64,000 nucleotides of DNA from Carya illinoinensis (Eukaryota; Streptophyta; Magnoliopsida; Fagales; Juglandaceae): NCBI RefSeq assembly GCF_018687715.1, contig NC_056758.1, positions 21,804,501 through 21,868,500 of the forward strand, read 5' to 3'. The translations under genes were made by a program, and so were the position numbers. Under the pieces are notes generated by a model. The model ran no database searches. It was not told the DNA's origin and worked only from the letters and a program-made list of their open reading frames with translations. Below are positions 1-8,865 of the stretch, piece after piece (positions within the stretch are counted from its first letter, which is position 1; each line of letters begins with the position of its first letter).

Positions 1-3000
1 AAATCTAAGGTTTATGTGGGCATCCAAAGCGAGGACTGAAAGAATAGACAGGTTTCCTTGTGTAAATTGGTCCAGTGCAAGAACTAAACAAGTATGGTCA
101 AGGTGAGGTGTAAACGATGAAATTTTCCATATGAAAATGGTCTAAAACGCTTCGGCTAGGGGCCAACTTGTCGCAACGGCCATTAAGGATCGCCTTGGTG
201 CCGATTGGCAGTGATTCGAGCATTATCGACATGGGAGTGTGTCATGTCTTTGATAAAGCCTAATCATCAAATACAAACTTAGAATGTTGGAAAACGACAA
301 GAAAATCAATATGATCAGAATGAAAAAAATGGTTACAAAGAACAAAAAAGGAAATTAAACTCAAAACATTGTTGAGAGATGACTAATTCTTGTGCAACTC
401 GATTACATCCTTTGAATCAAGCTAAAAGCTTAACGATGCGCTAGATGGGGAACCTTACGGGAATGTGGCAATTCTTGAAGTTGGGGAAACTAAATTGTAA
501 GCTTTATGTTTGCTTCAAATCGAAGAATGAAACAAACGATTGGTTTCTTGTTGTAAATTCGTTCAATGCCAGAACTAAACTAGTATGGTAGAGGTGGGGT
601 GGAAACGATGACATTACGGATAAGGAAATGGTGTGAATGGCATGGGCTAGGGGCAGACTTGTCGCAATGCACAAGAAGGAGAATTTAGGTCGGATTGGCG
701 GTGATTTCAGCATTATTCACATGGCCTTTCTTTTATTGACAGGTTTTGGATCCAACCTAATCTTCCAAGTCAATCTTAGAACGATGAGAAACAACAAAGA
801 AAGTAATAAGATCCGTATAAAAAATGTTATAAAGAACTAAAAAGAAAATTACGCCCAAAACATTGTTGAGAGATTACTAATCTCGTGTAAGTCAATTACT
901 TCCCTTAATTCAACCTAAAAGGATAACCACGGGTAGATGGGGAACGTTAGAGGCGTGTGGCACTTGTTGGACTTGAGGGAAACTAAATCTAAGGTTTATG
1001 TGGGCATCCAAATCGAGGAATGAATCAATAGATGGGTTTCCTTGTGTAAATTGTTCCAGTGCAAGAACTAGACAAGTAAGGTCAAGGTGGGGTGTAAACG
1101 ATGAAATTTTCATTGTGAAAATGCTCTAAAAGGCTTCGGCTAGGGGCCAACTTGTCGCAACGGCCATGAAGGATCGCCTTGGTGCCGATTGGCAGTGATT
1201 CGAGCATTATCGACATGGAAGTGTGTCATGTCTTTGATAAAGCCTAATCATCAAATTCAATCTTAGAATGTTGGAAAACGACAAGAAAATCAATATGATC
1301 AGAATGAAAAAAATGGTTACGAAGAACAGAATAGGAAATTAAAATGAAAACATTGTTGAGAGATGACAAAATCTTGCGCAACTCGATTACATCGTTTGAA
1401 TCAAGCTAAAAGCTTAACGATGCGGTAGATGGGGGGAACCTTACGGGAATGTGGCACTTCTTGAAGTTGAGGAAACTAAATTGTAAGGTTTATGTTTCCT
1501 TCAACTCGAAGAATGAAACAAAATATTGGTTTCTTGGTGTAAATTCGTTCAATGCCAGAACTGAACTAGTACGGTTGAGGTGGGGTGCAAACGATGACAT
1601 TCCGAATGAATAAATGGTGTGAATGACATGGGCTTGGGGTGGACTTGTCGCAATTCACAAGAAGGAGAACCTAGCTCGGATTGGCGGTGATTTCAGCATT
1701 ATTCACATGGCCTTTCTCTTATTGAGTGGTTTTGGATCCAGCCTAAGCTTCTAAGTCAATCTTAGAATGATAAGAAACAACAAAGAAAGTAATAAGATCC
1801 GTATAAAAAATGTTATAAAGAACTAAAAAGAAAATTAGGCCCAAAACATTGTTGAGAGACTACTAATCTTGTGTAAGTCAATTACTTCCCTTAATTCAAC
1901 CTAAAAGGATAAGCACGGGTAGATGGGGAACGTTACAGGCGTGTGGCACTTATTGGACCTGAGGGAAACTAAATCTAAGGTTTATGTGGGCATCCAAAGC
2001 GAGGACTGAAAGAATAGACAGGTTTCCTTGTGTAAATTGGTCCAGTGCAAGAACTAAACAAGTATGGTCAAGGTGAGGTGTAAACGATGAAATTTTCCAT
2101 ATGAAAATGGTCTAAAACGCTTCGGCTAGGGGCCAACTTGTCGCAACGGCCATTAAGGATCGCCTTGGTGCCGATTGGCAGTGATTCGAGCATTATCGAC
2201 ATGGGAGTGTGTCATGTCTTTGATAAAGCCTAATCATCAAATACAAACTTAGAATGTTGGAAAACGACAAGAAAATCAATATGATCAGAATGAAAAAAAT
2301 GGTTACGAAGAACAAAAAAGGAAATTAAACTCAAAACATTGTTGAGAGATGACTAATTCTTGGGCAACTCGATTACATCCTTTGAATCAAGCTAAAAGCT
2401 TAACGATGCGCTAGATGGGGAACCTTACGGGAATGTGGCAATTCTTGAAGTTGGGGAAACTAAATTGTAAGCTTTATGTTTGCTTCAAATCGAAGAATGA
2501 AACAAACGATTGGTTTCTTGTTGTAAATTCGTTCAATGCCAGAACTAAACTAGTATGGTAGAGGTGGGGTGGAAACGATGACATTACGGATAAGGAAATG
2601 GTGTGAATGGCATGGGCTAGGGGCAGACTTGTCGCAATGCACAAGAAGGAGAATTTAGGTCGGATTGGCGGTGATTTCAGCATTATTCACATGGCCTTTC
2701 TTTTATTGACAGGTTTTGGATCCAACCTAATCTTCCAAGTCAATCTTAGAACGATGAGAAACAACAAAGAAAGTAATAAGATCCGTATAAAAAATGTTAT
2801 AAAGAACTAAAAAGAAAATTACGCCCAAAACATTGTTGAGAGATTACTAATCTCGTGTAAGTCAATTACTTCCCTTAATTCAACCTAAAAGGATAACCAC
2901 GGGTAGATGGGGAACGTTAGAGGCGTGTGGCACTTGTTGGACTTGAGGGAAACTAAATCTAAGGTTTATGTGGGCATCCAAATCGAGGAATGAATCAATA

Positions 3001-3410
3001 GATGGGTTTCCTTGTGTAAATTGTTCCAGTGCAAGAACTAGACAAGTAAGGTCAAGGTGGGGTGTAAACGATGAAATTTTCATTGTGAAAATGCTCTAAA
3101 AGGCTTCGGCTAGGGGCCAACTTGTCGCAACGGCCATGAAGGATCGCCTTGGTGCCGATTGGCAGTGATTCGAGCATTATCGACATGGAAGTGTGTCATG
3201 TCTTTGATAAAGCCTAATCATCAAATTCAATCTTAGAATGTTGGAAAACGACAAGAAAATCAATATGATCAGAATGAAAAAAATGGTTACGAAGAACAGA
3301 ATAGGAAATTAAAATGAAAACATTGTTGAGAGATGACTAAATCTTGCGCAACTCGATTACATCGTTTGAATCAAGCTAAAAGCTTAACGATGCGGTAGAT
3401 GGGGGGAACC
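1..3410. repeat. Near-identical 1970-bp tandem duplication
   Basis: Bases 1 to about 1440 recur at 1971 to about 3410. Comparing by eye I find only about three substitutions: ttacaaag against ttacgaag, cttgtgca against cttgggca, and gatgacaaa against gatgactaa. Past about 1450 and 3420 the copies diverge (gtggcacttcttgaagttgagg against gtggcaattcttgaagttgggg). The period is two dimers. This is the youngest duplication in the left arm. The true left boundary may lie outside the window. Confidence 0.9.
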
Positions 3411-4319
3411 TTACGGGAATGTGGCAATTCTTGAAGTTGGGGAAACTAAATTGTAAGCTTTATGTTTGCTTCAAATCGAAGAATGAAAGAAACGATTGGT
3501 TTCTTGTTGTAAATTCGTTCAATGCCAAAACTGAACTAGTATGGTAGAGGTGGGGTGGAAACGATGACATTACGGATGAGGAAATGGTGTGAATGGCATG
3601 GGCTAGGGATAGACTTGTCGCAATGCACAAGAAGGAGAGAACCTAGCTCGGATTGGCGGTGATTTCAGCATTATTCACATGGCCTTTCTCTTATTGAGTG
3701 GTTTTCGATCCAGCCTAATCTTCTAAGTCAATCTTAGAATGATGAGAAACAACAAAGAAAGTAATAAGATCCGTATAAAAAATGTTATAAAGAACTAAAA
3801 AGAAAATTACGCCCAAAACATTGTTGAGAGATTACTAATCTCGTGTAAGTCAATTACTTCCCTTAATTCAACCTAAAAGGACAACCACGGGTAGATGGGG
3901 AACGTTAGAGGCGTGTGGCACTTGTTGGACCTGAGGGAAACTAAATCTAAGGTTTATGTGGGCATCCAAATCGAGGAATGAATCAATAGACGGGTTTCCT
4001 TGTGTAAATTGTTTCAGTGCAAGAACTAGACAAGTAAGATCAAGGTGGGGTGTAAACGATGAAATTTTCATTGTGAAAATGCTCTAAAAGGCTTCGGCTC
4101 GGGGCCAACTTGTCGCAACGGCCATGAAGGATCGCCTTGGTGCCGATTGGCAGTGATTCAAGCATTATCGACATGGAAGTGTGTCATGTCATTGATAAAG
4201 CCTAATAATCAAATTCAATCTTAGAATGTTGGAAAACGACAAGAAAATCAATATGATCAGAATGAAAAAAATGGTTACGAAGAACAGATTAGGAAATTAA
4301 AATCAAAACATTGTTGAGA

Positions 4320-4325
4320 GATGAC
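4320..4325. other. Junction of a 231-bp internal satellite deletion
   Basis: The K half-unit ending gttgagagatgac passes directly into attctgaatgaataaatgg, which normally lies midway through the next M half-unit. In the intact paralogue at 47.5 kb the hexamer gatgac occurs at 47543-47548 and again at 47774-47779, exactly 231 bp apart. The left-arm copy keeps one hexamer. This fits deletion between 6-bp direct repeats by slippage or microhomology-mediated end joining. Confidence 0.9.
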
Positions 4326-5123
4326 ATTCTGAATGAATAAATGGTGTGAATGGCATGGGCTTGGGGTGGACTTGTCGCAATGCACAAGAAGGAGAACCTA
4401 GCTCGGATTGGCGGTGATTTCAGCATTATTCACATGGCCTTTCTCTTATTGGGTGGTTTTGGATCCAGCCTAAGCTTCTAAGTCAATCTTAGAATGATAA
4501 GAAACAACAAAGAAAGTAATAAGATCCGTATAAAAAATGTTATAAAGAACTAAAAAGAAAATTAGGCCCAAAACATTGTTGAGAGACTACTAATCTTGTG
4601 TAAGTCAATTACTTCCCTTAATTCAACCTAAAAGGATAAGCACGGGTAGATGGGGAACGTTAGAGGCGTGTGGCACTTATTGGACCTGAGGGAAACTAAA
4701 TCTAAGGTTTATGTGGGCATCCAAAGCGAGGAATGAAAGAATAGACTGGTTTCCTTGTGTAAATTGGTCTAGTGCAGGAACTAAACAAGTATGGTCAAGG
4801 TGAGGTGTAAACGATGAAATTTTCCATATGAAAATGGTCTAAAACGCTTCGGCTAGGGGCCAACTTGTCGCAACGGCCATTAAGGATCGCCTTGGTGCCG
4901 ATTGGCAGTGATTCGAGCATTATCGACATGGGAGTGTTTTATGTCTTTGATAAAGCCTAATCATCAAATACAAACTTAGAATGTTGGAAAACGACTAGAA
5001 AATCAATATAATCAGAATGAAAAAAATGGTTACGAAGAACAAAAAAGGAAATTAAACTCAAAACATTGTTGAGAGATGACTAATTCTTGTGCAACTCGAT
5101 TACATCCTTTGAATCAAGCTAAA

Positions 5124-5128
5124 AGCTT
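5124..5128. other. Target-site duplication, left copy (AGCTT)
   Basis: AGCTT immediately precedes the TG at the edge of the left LTR. The same five bases follow the CA at the edge of the right LTR at 16023-16027. Five-base duplications are usual for Ty1/copia integration. The site is the K-to-M half-unit boundary, inside the palindrome aagctt. Confidence 0.96.
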
Positions 5129-5726
5129 TGAAAAAGCAGTGGTTCTACACAACACTACACCTAGAGGGGGGGTGAATAGGTGTAATCTAATTTTTATGGC
5201 CTTTTGAAAATTAATCAAACAAGCAGATAATAAATGAAACAAATAACACAAATAATCAACACATGATTTTGTTCACGGAGTGGAAACTCATTTGAAGAAC
5301 CTCTTCAAAATCTAAAACCACTCCGGGTGTAAGACACCACCTCAAATCCACTATAGAAACTTTAGTTTGTTACAACCAATTTAGAACACTCACAAAACCT
5401 TTGTAGTAGCTAAACTTGGCTTGCAACACCACGAGTGACCCACTCGATCTCTACACGCATGTAGTGTCGGAACTCTGACCTTCCTATAGCTTCCCACGAG
5501 AACCTCTCGATCTCCGCATCAACGGCAGCTCCGGACTCTTCCAGCCAACAAAAATGTCCACTTCAATGGACTCAAGTAAAAGCTGATTTTTGTGTATGTT
5601 GTGGTGGAGAAATGTTTTTCCAAGAAAGAATCAATCAAATGGGGGAGAGATTGCTCTAAGATGTTCTTGGAGGCTCTTAGGGTTTTTGCTCTGATTCTCC
5701 ACACATAGAACAGAAGCTAACATGTT

Positions 5727-5736
5727 CTATTTATAG
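5727..5736 (-). promoter_or_regulatory. TATA box of the left LTR
   Basis: Minus-strand CTATAAATAG, placed just downstream of the U3 palindrome array in element orientation, as in the right LTR. As the 3' LTR it would direct transcription out into the satellite at its left rather than through the element. Confidence 0.7.
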
Positions 5737-5790
5737 TTCCCATCAAATGAGGCGTTCAAAACCCTACATTGTAAGTGATCTGGAACATTG

Positions 5791-6120
5791 GCTCGAGCGA
5801 AGGTCGAGCGCCGAAATCTGCCTGAGTTCGCTCGAGCGCCATGTCGAGCGAGTATCGAGCGGTCGACTCTGCCTGGGTTCGCTCGAGCTCAGTGTCGAGT
5901 GAGGGTCGAGCGACACACTCTGCCTGGGTTCGCTTGAGCTCAGTGTCGAGCGAGGTTCGAGCAGTTGAATCTGCCTGAGTTCGCTCGAGCTGTATGTCGA
6001 GCGATGGTCGAGCGGTTGAATCTGCCTGAGTTCGCTCGAGCCGTATGTCGAGCGATGGTCGAGCTGTTGAATCTGCCTGAGTTCGCTCGAGCGCTCTGTC
6101 GAGCCAGGGTCGAGCGAAGT
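5791..6120. repeat. 51-bp U3 minisatellite with CTCGAG palindromes, left LTR
   Basis: Six to seven degenerate copies of a 51-bp unit, consensus about ctgcctgagttcgctcgagc followed by variable bases and two tcgagcg elements. Each copy contains the palindromic core cgctcgagcg or a one-base variant. The 51-bp period is a multiple of three, so it gives frames with a 17-residue repeat. These frames begin with TTG or GTG codons and are not genes. CpG is dense here compared with the rest of the window. In element orientation the array sits directly upstream of the TATA box, the place described for conserved Sirevirus palindromes, so an enhancer or regulator-binding role is likely. Confidence 0.88.
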
Positions 6121-6248
6121 CGCTTCTTTTGACCAATAATGAGCACACTTCAAGCCCACTTCAATCCTTCCGCAACAACACTTGTTACAACACCATTTTC
6201 CACAGGTTTTCACAAGAATATGCCAACACGCTCATTTTTCCCTCAACA

Positions 6249-6260
6249 ATCTCCCCCTTT
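6249..6260 (-). promoter_or_regulatory. Polypurine tract at the 3' LTR
   Basis: Minus-strand AAAGGGGGAGAT directly abuts the TG of the 3' LTR. It is the expected primer for plus-strand DNA synthesis during reverse transcription. Confidence 0.93.
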
Positions 6261-6599
6261 GGCATTTCTGTGACAAAACCTCTAACCTATACATATGATC
6301 TAATCCTAGCACACCCAATTAGATCCATATTCTTGAACATGTTGAAAAATTTCTGCACAAGCTTAGCAAACGGTTAAACATACCCATTCACATATGCACA
6401 AAAACATATTTGCTATTCTCAAATCATAATTCATGTCAAGTACAGGTTTTAGAAGAGAAATATTTCATTAAACAACAAATCATAGATTGAGTTCAAGAAA
6501 CATTAGTCAAACAATCAGCAGCTAACAAGAGATATAAATCAACAGATATAACCAAAAGCTGCTGTTCCCCCAAAACAAAAAAAATTAGTACAAGTAACA
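6261..6599. other. 3' non-coding stretch of the retroelement, no gene seen
   Basis: AT-rich sequence between the LTR-proximal polypurine tract and the upstream tract cluster. Open frames here are short and have no recognisable motif. I see no further structure. Confidence 0.6.
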
Positions 6600-6697
6600 C
6601 TCCCCCTGAGCAAGTAACACTCCCCCTGAGTTAATACTGTACTACTCCCCCTCAACAATATATATCTCCCCCTCAACAATCAATCTCCCCCTTTTTG
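6600..6697 (-). repeat. Cluster of five extra polypurine-tract copies
   Basis: On the minus strand GGGGGAG occurs five times in 98 bp (plus-strand ctccccc near 6600, 6620, 6645, 6666 and 6685). Two copies are preceded by TTGTTGAG on the minus strand, so they also mimic the first bases of the LTR. The copy nearest the accessory gene reads CAAAAAGGGGGAGATTG, very like the true tract plus LTR junction. Repeated tracts upstream of the 3' LTR are a recorded Sirevirus feature. Confidence 0.85.
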
Positions 6698-6716
6698 TCA
6701 CAAGAGGCCAAGGGTC

Positions 6717-6866
6717 TCAATCATCACCATCGGTATCCTCATCATCCTCATTGAGCTGCCTCTCAATGTCATTGAAGCGTTGAGTCACAAGTTGTTGCAG
6801 GTTGTCAACTTTCACCTCAAGGCTGTCGAACCGGGCGTCAAGGCGAGCTAGATACTCAAGTACCTG
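6717..6866 (-). pseudogene. In-frame extension beyond the amber stop of the accessory gene
   Basis: After the TAG at 6867-6869 the same frame stays open for 49 codons to a TGA at 6717-6719. The extension has a heptad-like leucine, valine and isoleucine pattern suggesting a coiled coil, and ends in a strongly acidic run of Asp and Glu. A coiled-coil plus acidic tail looks like a real C-terminus, so the amber stop is either a recent nonsense mutation or a read-through site. The following bases (CAG GTA) match only the first codon of the known CAR-YYA read-through context. Inference only; no expression evidence. Confidence 0.6.
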
Positions 6867-7808
6867 CTAAAGACTGGGCTCCGACGAACCGGGGGCTGAG
6901 GAAGATGGCTGAGAGCTGGATGGGGCCGAGGTAGACGGCTGAGAACTAGATGGTCGAGAGCTCGAAGGCTGAGAGGAGGGAGCGGGAGGGTGCTCAACAC
7001 GGATAGGCTGTGGAGTTGTGTGAGCACGACTCAACTGGACCGTCCTACGACCAATAGGAGCCTTAAGGGCAATTCTCGGCTCCTGAGGATGGAAAGCAAC
7101 AGATTGGGAGAGAGCTATTCGGGTGATTAAACACGGTAAGGGCAAACCAGTCCGTGTTTTGGAGGACCGATACGCCTCAACAATAACCCGACACAAAAGA
7201 CTTCCTAGATCAATGGAGACACCATTGATCAAGGCATACAGCAGACGGGCACGGTCAAGACCCACATCACTATTATGACCAGTAGGATCTAAGTTCGTAA
7301 GAACAATCCTACTAAGAATGAGGTGATCGGGGGTAAAACGAGCAGTTGAAATAGGGGTTGTCCCTTCCCAACTACTAGGTCGGCCACAAAGACAAGTAGC
7401 AATGACTTGTGGACTTGGAGGAGATGTCCGTGAGTAGGGAAACTCAGGATAGAGCTCACGAGGGGCATTTAGCAGAGTCGCTATCATGCCCGGAGTGACT
7501 CGGAAAACAACATTCCTGAGACTGACTTCAAATGAGTCATTAACAGATATGTCATGAATATTGGAGTAAAACTCCCTAACCAACTCCACAGAAGGAGTGG
7601 GATGACCAGTGGTCAATGCCTGCCACTGACGAGACTCAAAAATACGGGGAATTATAGTCTCGGTAAGCTCACCTAATGTCACTTCACGCTCGACTATGGG
7701 AGTACGATGCGAGAAGTTCTGAAAGTATAACTCTTGGGCTCGGGCACTATGGAATTGGGCTTGAACGGGTGCAGGAGGGTTTTGGCGAGGACGAACACGT
7801 CGAGACAT
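6867..7808 (-). CDS. Accessory protein resembling plant 'putative plant transposon protein' family
   Basis: A 313-residue frame in the sense orientation of the element, between pol and the 3' LTR where Sireviruses may carry an env-like gene. A longer frame to 7832 uses TTG; the first ATG is at 7808 and gives MSRRVRPRQ. The N-terminus is basic. Residues about 62-116 (WQALTT, LVREFYSNI, VVFRVTPGMIATLLNAP) and 171-231 (LDPTGHNSDVGLDRARLLYAL, then LPLPCLITRI) have the pattern I know from the plant-specific transposon-associated family (Pfam PF20167 from memory). Residues about 274-312 are a Ser/Pro-rich low-complexity tail. No signal peptide or membrane segment is visible, so an envelope role is not supported. 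The function of the family is unknown to me. The frame ends in an amber codon with an open extension. Expression may depend on an internal promoter near 8730 and a leader intron. Confidence 0.78.
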   Translation of the reverse strand: MSRRVRPRQNPPAPVQAQFHSARAQELYFQNFSHRTPIVEREVTLGELTETIIPRIFESRQWQALTTGHPTPSVELVREFYSNIHDISVNDSFEVSLRNVVFRVTPGMIATLLNAPRELYPEFPYSRTSPPSPQVIATCLCGRPSSWEGTTPISTARFTPDHLILSRIVLTNLDPTGHNSDVGLDRARLLYALINGVSIDLGSLLCRVIVEAYRSSKTRTGLPLPCLITRIALSQSVAFHPQEPRIALKAPIGRRTVQLSRAHTTPQPIRVEHPPAPSSQPSSSRPSSSQPSTSAPSSSQPSSSAPGSSEPSL

Positions 7809-7816
7809 GGTGTCGG

Positions 7817-8598
7817 CTGTAGGCAGAGTCAAAGACGTTAGACAAGGCTAAGGCAATGCAAAGACGTGATGGATGCATGCATGCTGACGCAACAATGCCA
7901 ACTAACAATGCAAGACTCGGTGCATGCCCGATGTCACTCCTCATTTTTCAAAACAATAACAAATGCCTAGGTCAAAGTGTCCCATATGCATGCTAATGCC
8001 TACTCATGTGAAAGACCAACATGCATGCTAATGCCAACCACATTCATGACACATATGCAATGACAACTCAAGCCATTTACAAGCTAATGCCAACCCATTT
8101 GCATGACTCTTATGCAATGACAATGCCAAGCCATTTACAAGCCAATTCCAACCCATTGGCAAGCGAAAGCCAAACCTCATGCATGACCCATGTGCAAACC
8201 AATGCCAATTCTAAACCAAAACACCTTCAAAACATAATGCAATCCTAGTTAAACGATGTCTCAAACCTAGGATAGACATGAAATAGATATGGGAGCAATG
8301 CTATGCCAATGCATGATGAAAAACCAAAAACACACTTCATTGAGGCATTTTATCGAACACTTGGAGTGCATCCAAGTGAGAAACTCGGGTATAGACCCAT
8401 GGGAGTTTCAAAAACCTCCTAAATACAACCAATCCCAACAATGGCTATACAATAGCCTCAATAAAACAAGATAAAAGGAAAACAATCGAAGAAAGACTCT
8501 CAAACACCCAATCCGAAACCCAAATGCATAACAACACACGGAAAAACCCTAAAATAAAAACATCAAATCACGAAAATACAAGAGAGAAAAGGATTTAC
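7817..8598 (-). other. Predicted 782-bp leader intron of the accessory gene
   Basis: On the minus strand the donor reads ACCAAG|GTAAATCC (8604-8591). The acceptor reads TCTGCCTACAG|CCGACACC (7817 is the last intron base), and a CTAAC branch-point consensus lies about 20 bases upstream of the AG in a pyrimidine-rich stretch. Exon 2 would put the ATG of the accessory frame 8 bases after the splice site. The candidate intron contains many ATG triplets, while the roughly 100 bases upstream of the donor (8599-8700) contain none, which favours splicing of this leader. No transcript evidence is available, and a donor further upstream in the element is possible. Confidence 0.5.
7855..8235. repeat. 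Degenerate ATGCCAA/GCATGC-rich low-complexity repeat
   Basis: Within the predicted intron the words catgcatgc, taatgccaacc, catttgcatgac and tatgcaatgacaatgcc recur with slight changes at roughly 30-60 bp spacing. This suggests decayed tandem duplication. The open frames it produces (for example plus strand 8021-8248) have biased Met/His/Asn content and are not convincing genes. Confidence 0.55.
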
Positions 8599-8695
8599 CT
8601 TGGTTTGAAGATGATTTCGGAAGAAAAACACTTGTTTAAACGAAGAAATTTGAGAAAAGGAGGAAGAAAATCGCACGGGAGGGAGAAAGAGGCCA

Positions 8696-8825
8696 CTGTG
8701 CTCGAGCGGCTCGAGCGGCGCTGGGTTTTTATACCAGGCGTTCGCTCGAGCGAACTTAAAACCCTCGAGCGGCTGTCGAGCGGTTGTCGCTCGAGCGGGG
8801 TCGAGCGAGTGTCGAGCGAGACCTC
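8696..8825 (-). promoter_or_regulatory. Putative internal promoter: TATA box with CTCGAG palindrome cluster
   Basis: Minus-strand TATAAAAA lies at 8733-8726. Upstream in that orientation (8740-8825) is a cluster of ctcgagcg and tcgagcg elements, including the perfect 16-bp palindrome gttcgctcgagcgaac at 8740-8755. Further elements lie just downstream at 8701-8719. This is the same order, palindromes then TATA, as in the LTR U3, although the flanking sequence does not otherwise match the LTR. A start near 8700 would give an ATG-free leader of about 100 bases, rich in C and T, ending at the donor at 8599. Promoter activity is inferred. Confidence 0.5.
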
Positions 8826-8865
8826 CAGAAAAACACATTTTGCCCAGTTTTGAGGCACACAACAC

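Larger units (their letters stand above)
1..5128. repeat. Satellite array, left arm (diverged ~986-bp dimers)
   Basis: Tandem satellite of about 5.4 dimers, each made of an M half-unit (beginning gcttaacgatgcg, for example at 428, 1412 and 2398) and a K half-unit (beginning ggata[ag]ccacggg). The same landmarks recur throughout: cattgttgagaga, gatccgtataaaaaatg, ggcttcggctaggg. Dimers here differ from each other more than those at 20-45 kb, apart from one local 1970-bp duplication. The unit at about 3630-4320 shares private variants with 46.86-47.55 kb: a 2-bp insertion in aaggagagaacc, ttttcgatcc, and gtcattgataaagcctaataatc-like changes. The array continues beyond the left edge of the window and ends at the retroelement target duplication. 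No gene is supported. Positions and periods were read by eye. Confidence 0.97.
5129..6248 (-). repeat. Left LTR (functional 3' LTR), 1120 bp
   Basis: A direct repeat of 14891-16022. It begins tgaaaaagcagtgg and ends ccctcaaca on the plus strand, so in element orientation it begins TGTTGAGGG and ends GCTTTTTCA. By eye I count about 11 substitutions and one 12-bp indel (gtgtcgagcgaa missing here near 5800) against the other LTR. A run of seven G with flanking cacctagag near 5157-5175 lies close to the U5 end. I recognise this as typical of plant Sirevirus LTRs. Confidence 0.97.

Noticed and set aside
637..840. 67-codon plus-strand frame in the left-arm satellite (also 2607-2810)
   Set aside because: It is present only in the two copies of the recent 1970-bp duplication and is broken in other dimers.
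6867..7832. TTG-initiated longer version of the accessory protein, and an envelope identity for it
   Set aside because: TTG is not a usual plant start, and the extra codons contain the predicted splice acceptor. No membrane segment or signal peptide supports an envelope protein.
8021..8474. Plus-strand frames of 75 and 61 codons in the accessory region
   Set aside because: They fall in low-complexity ATGCCAA repeats or the predicted intron, with biased composition and antisense to the element.
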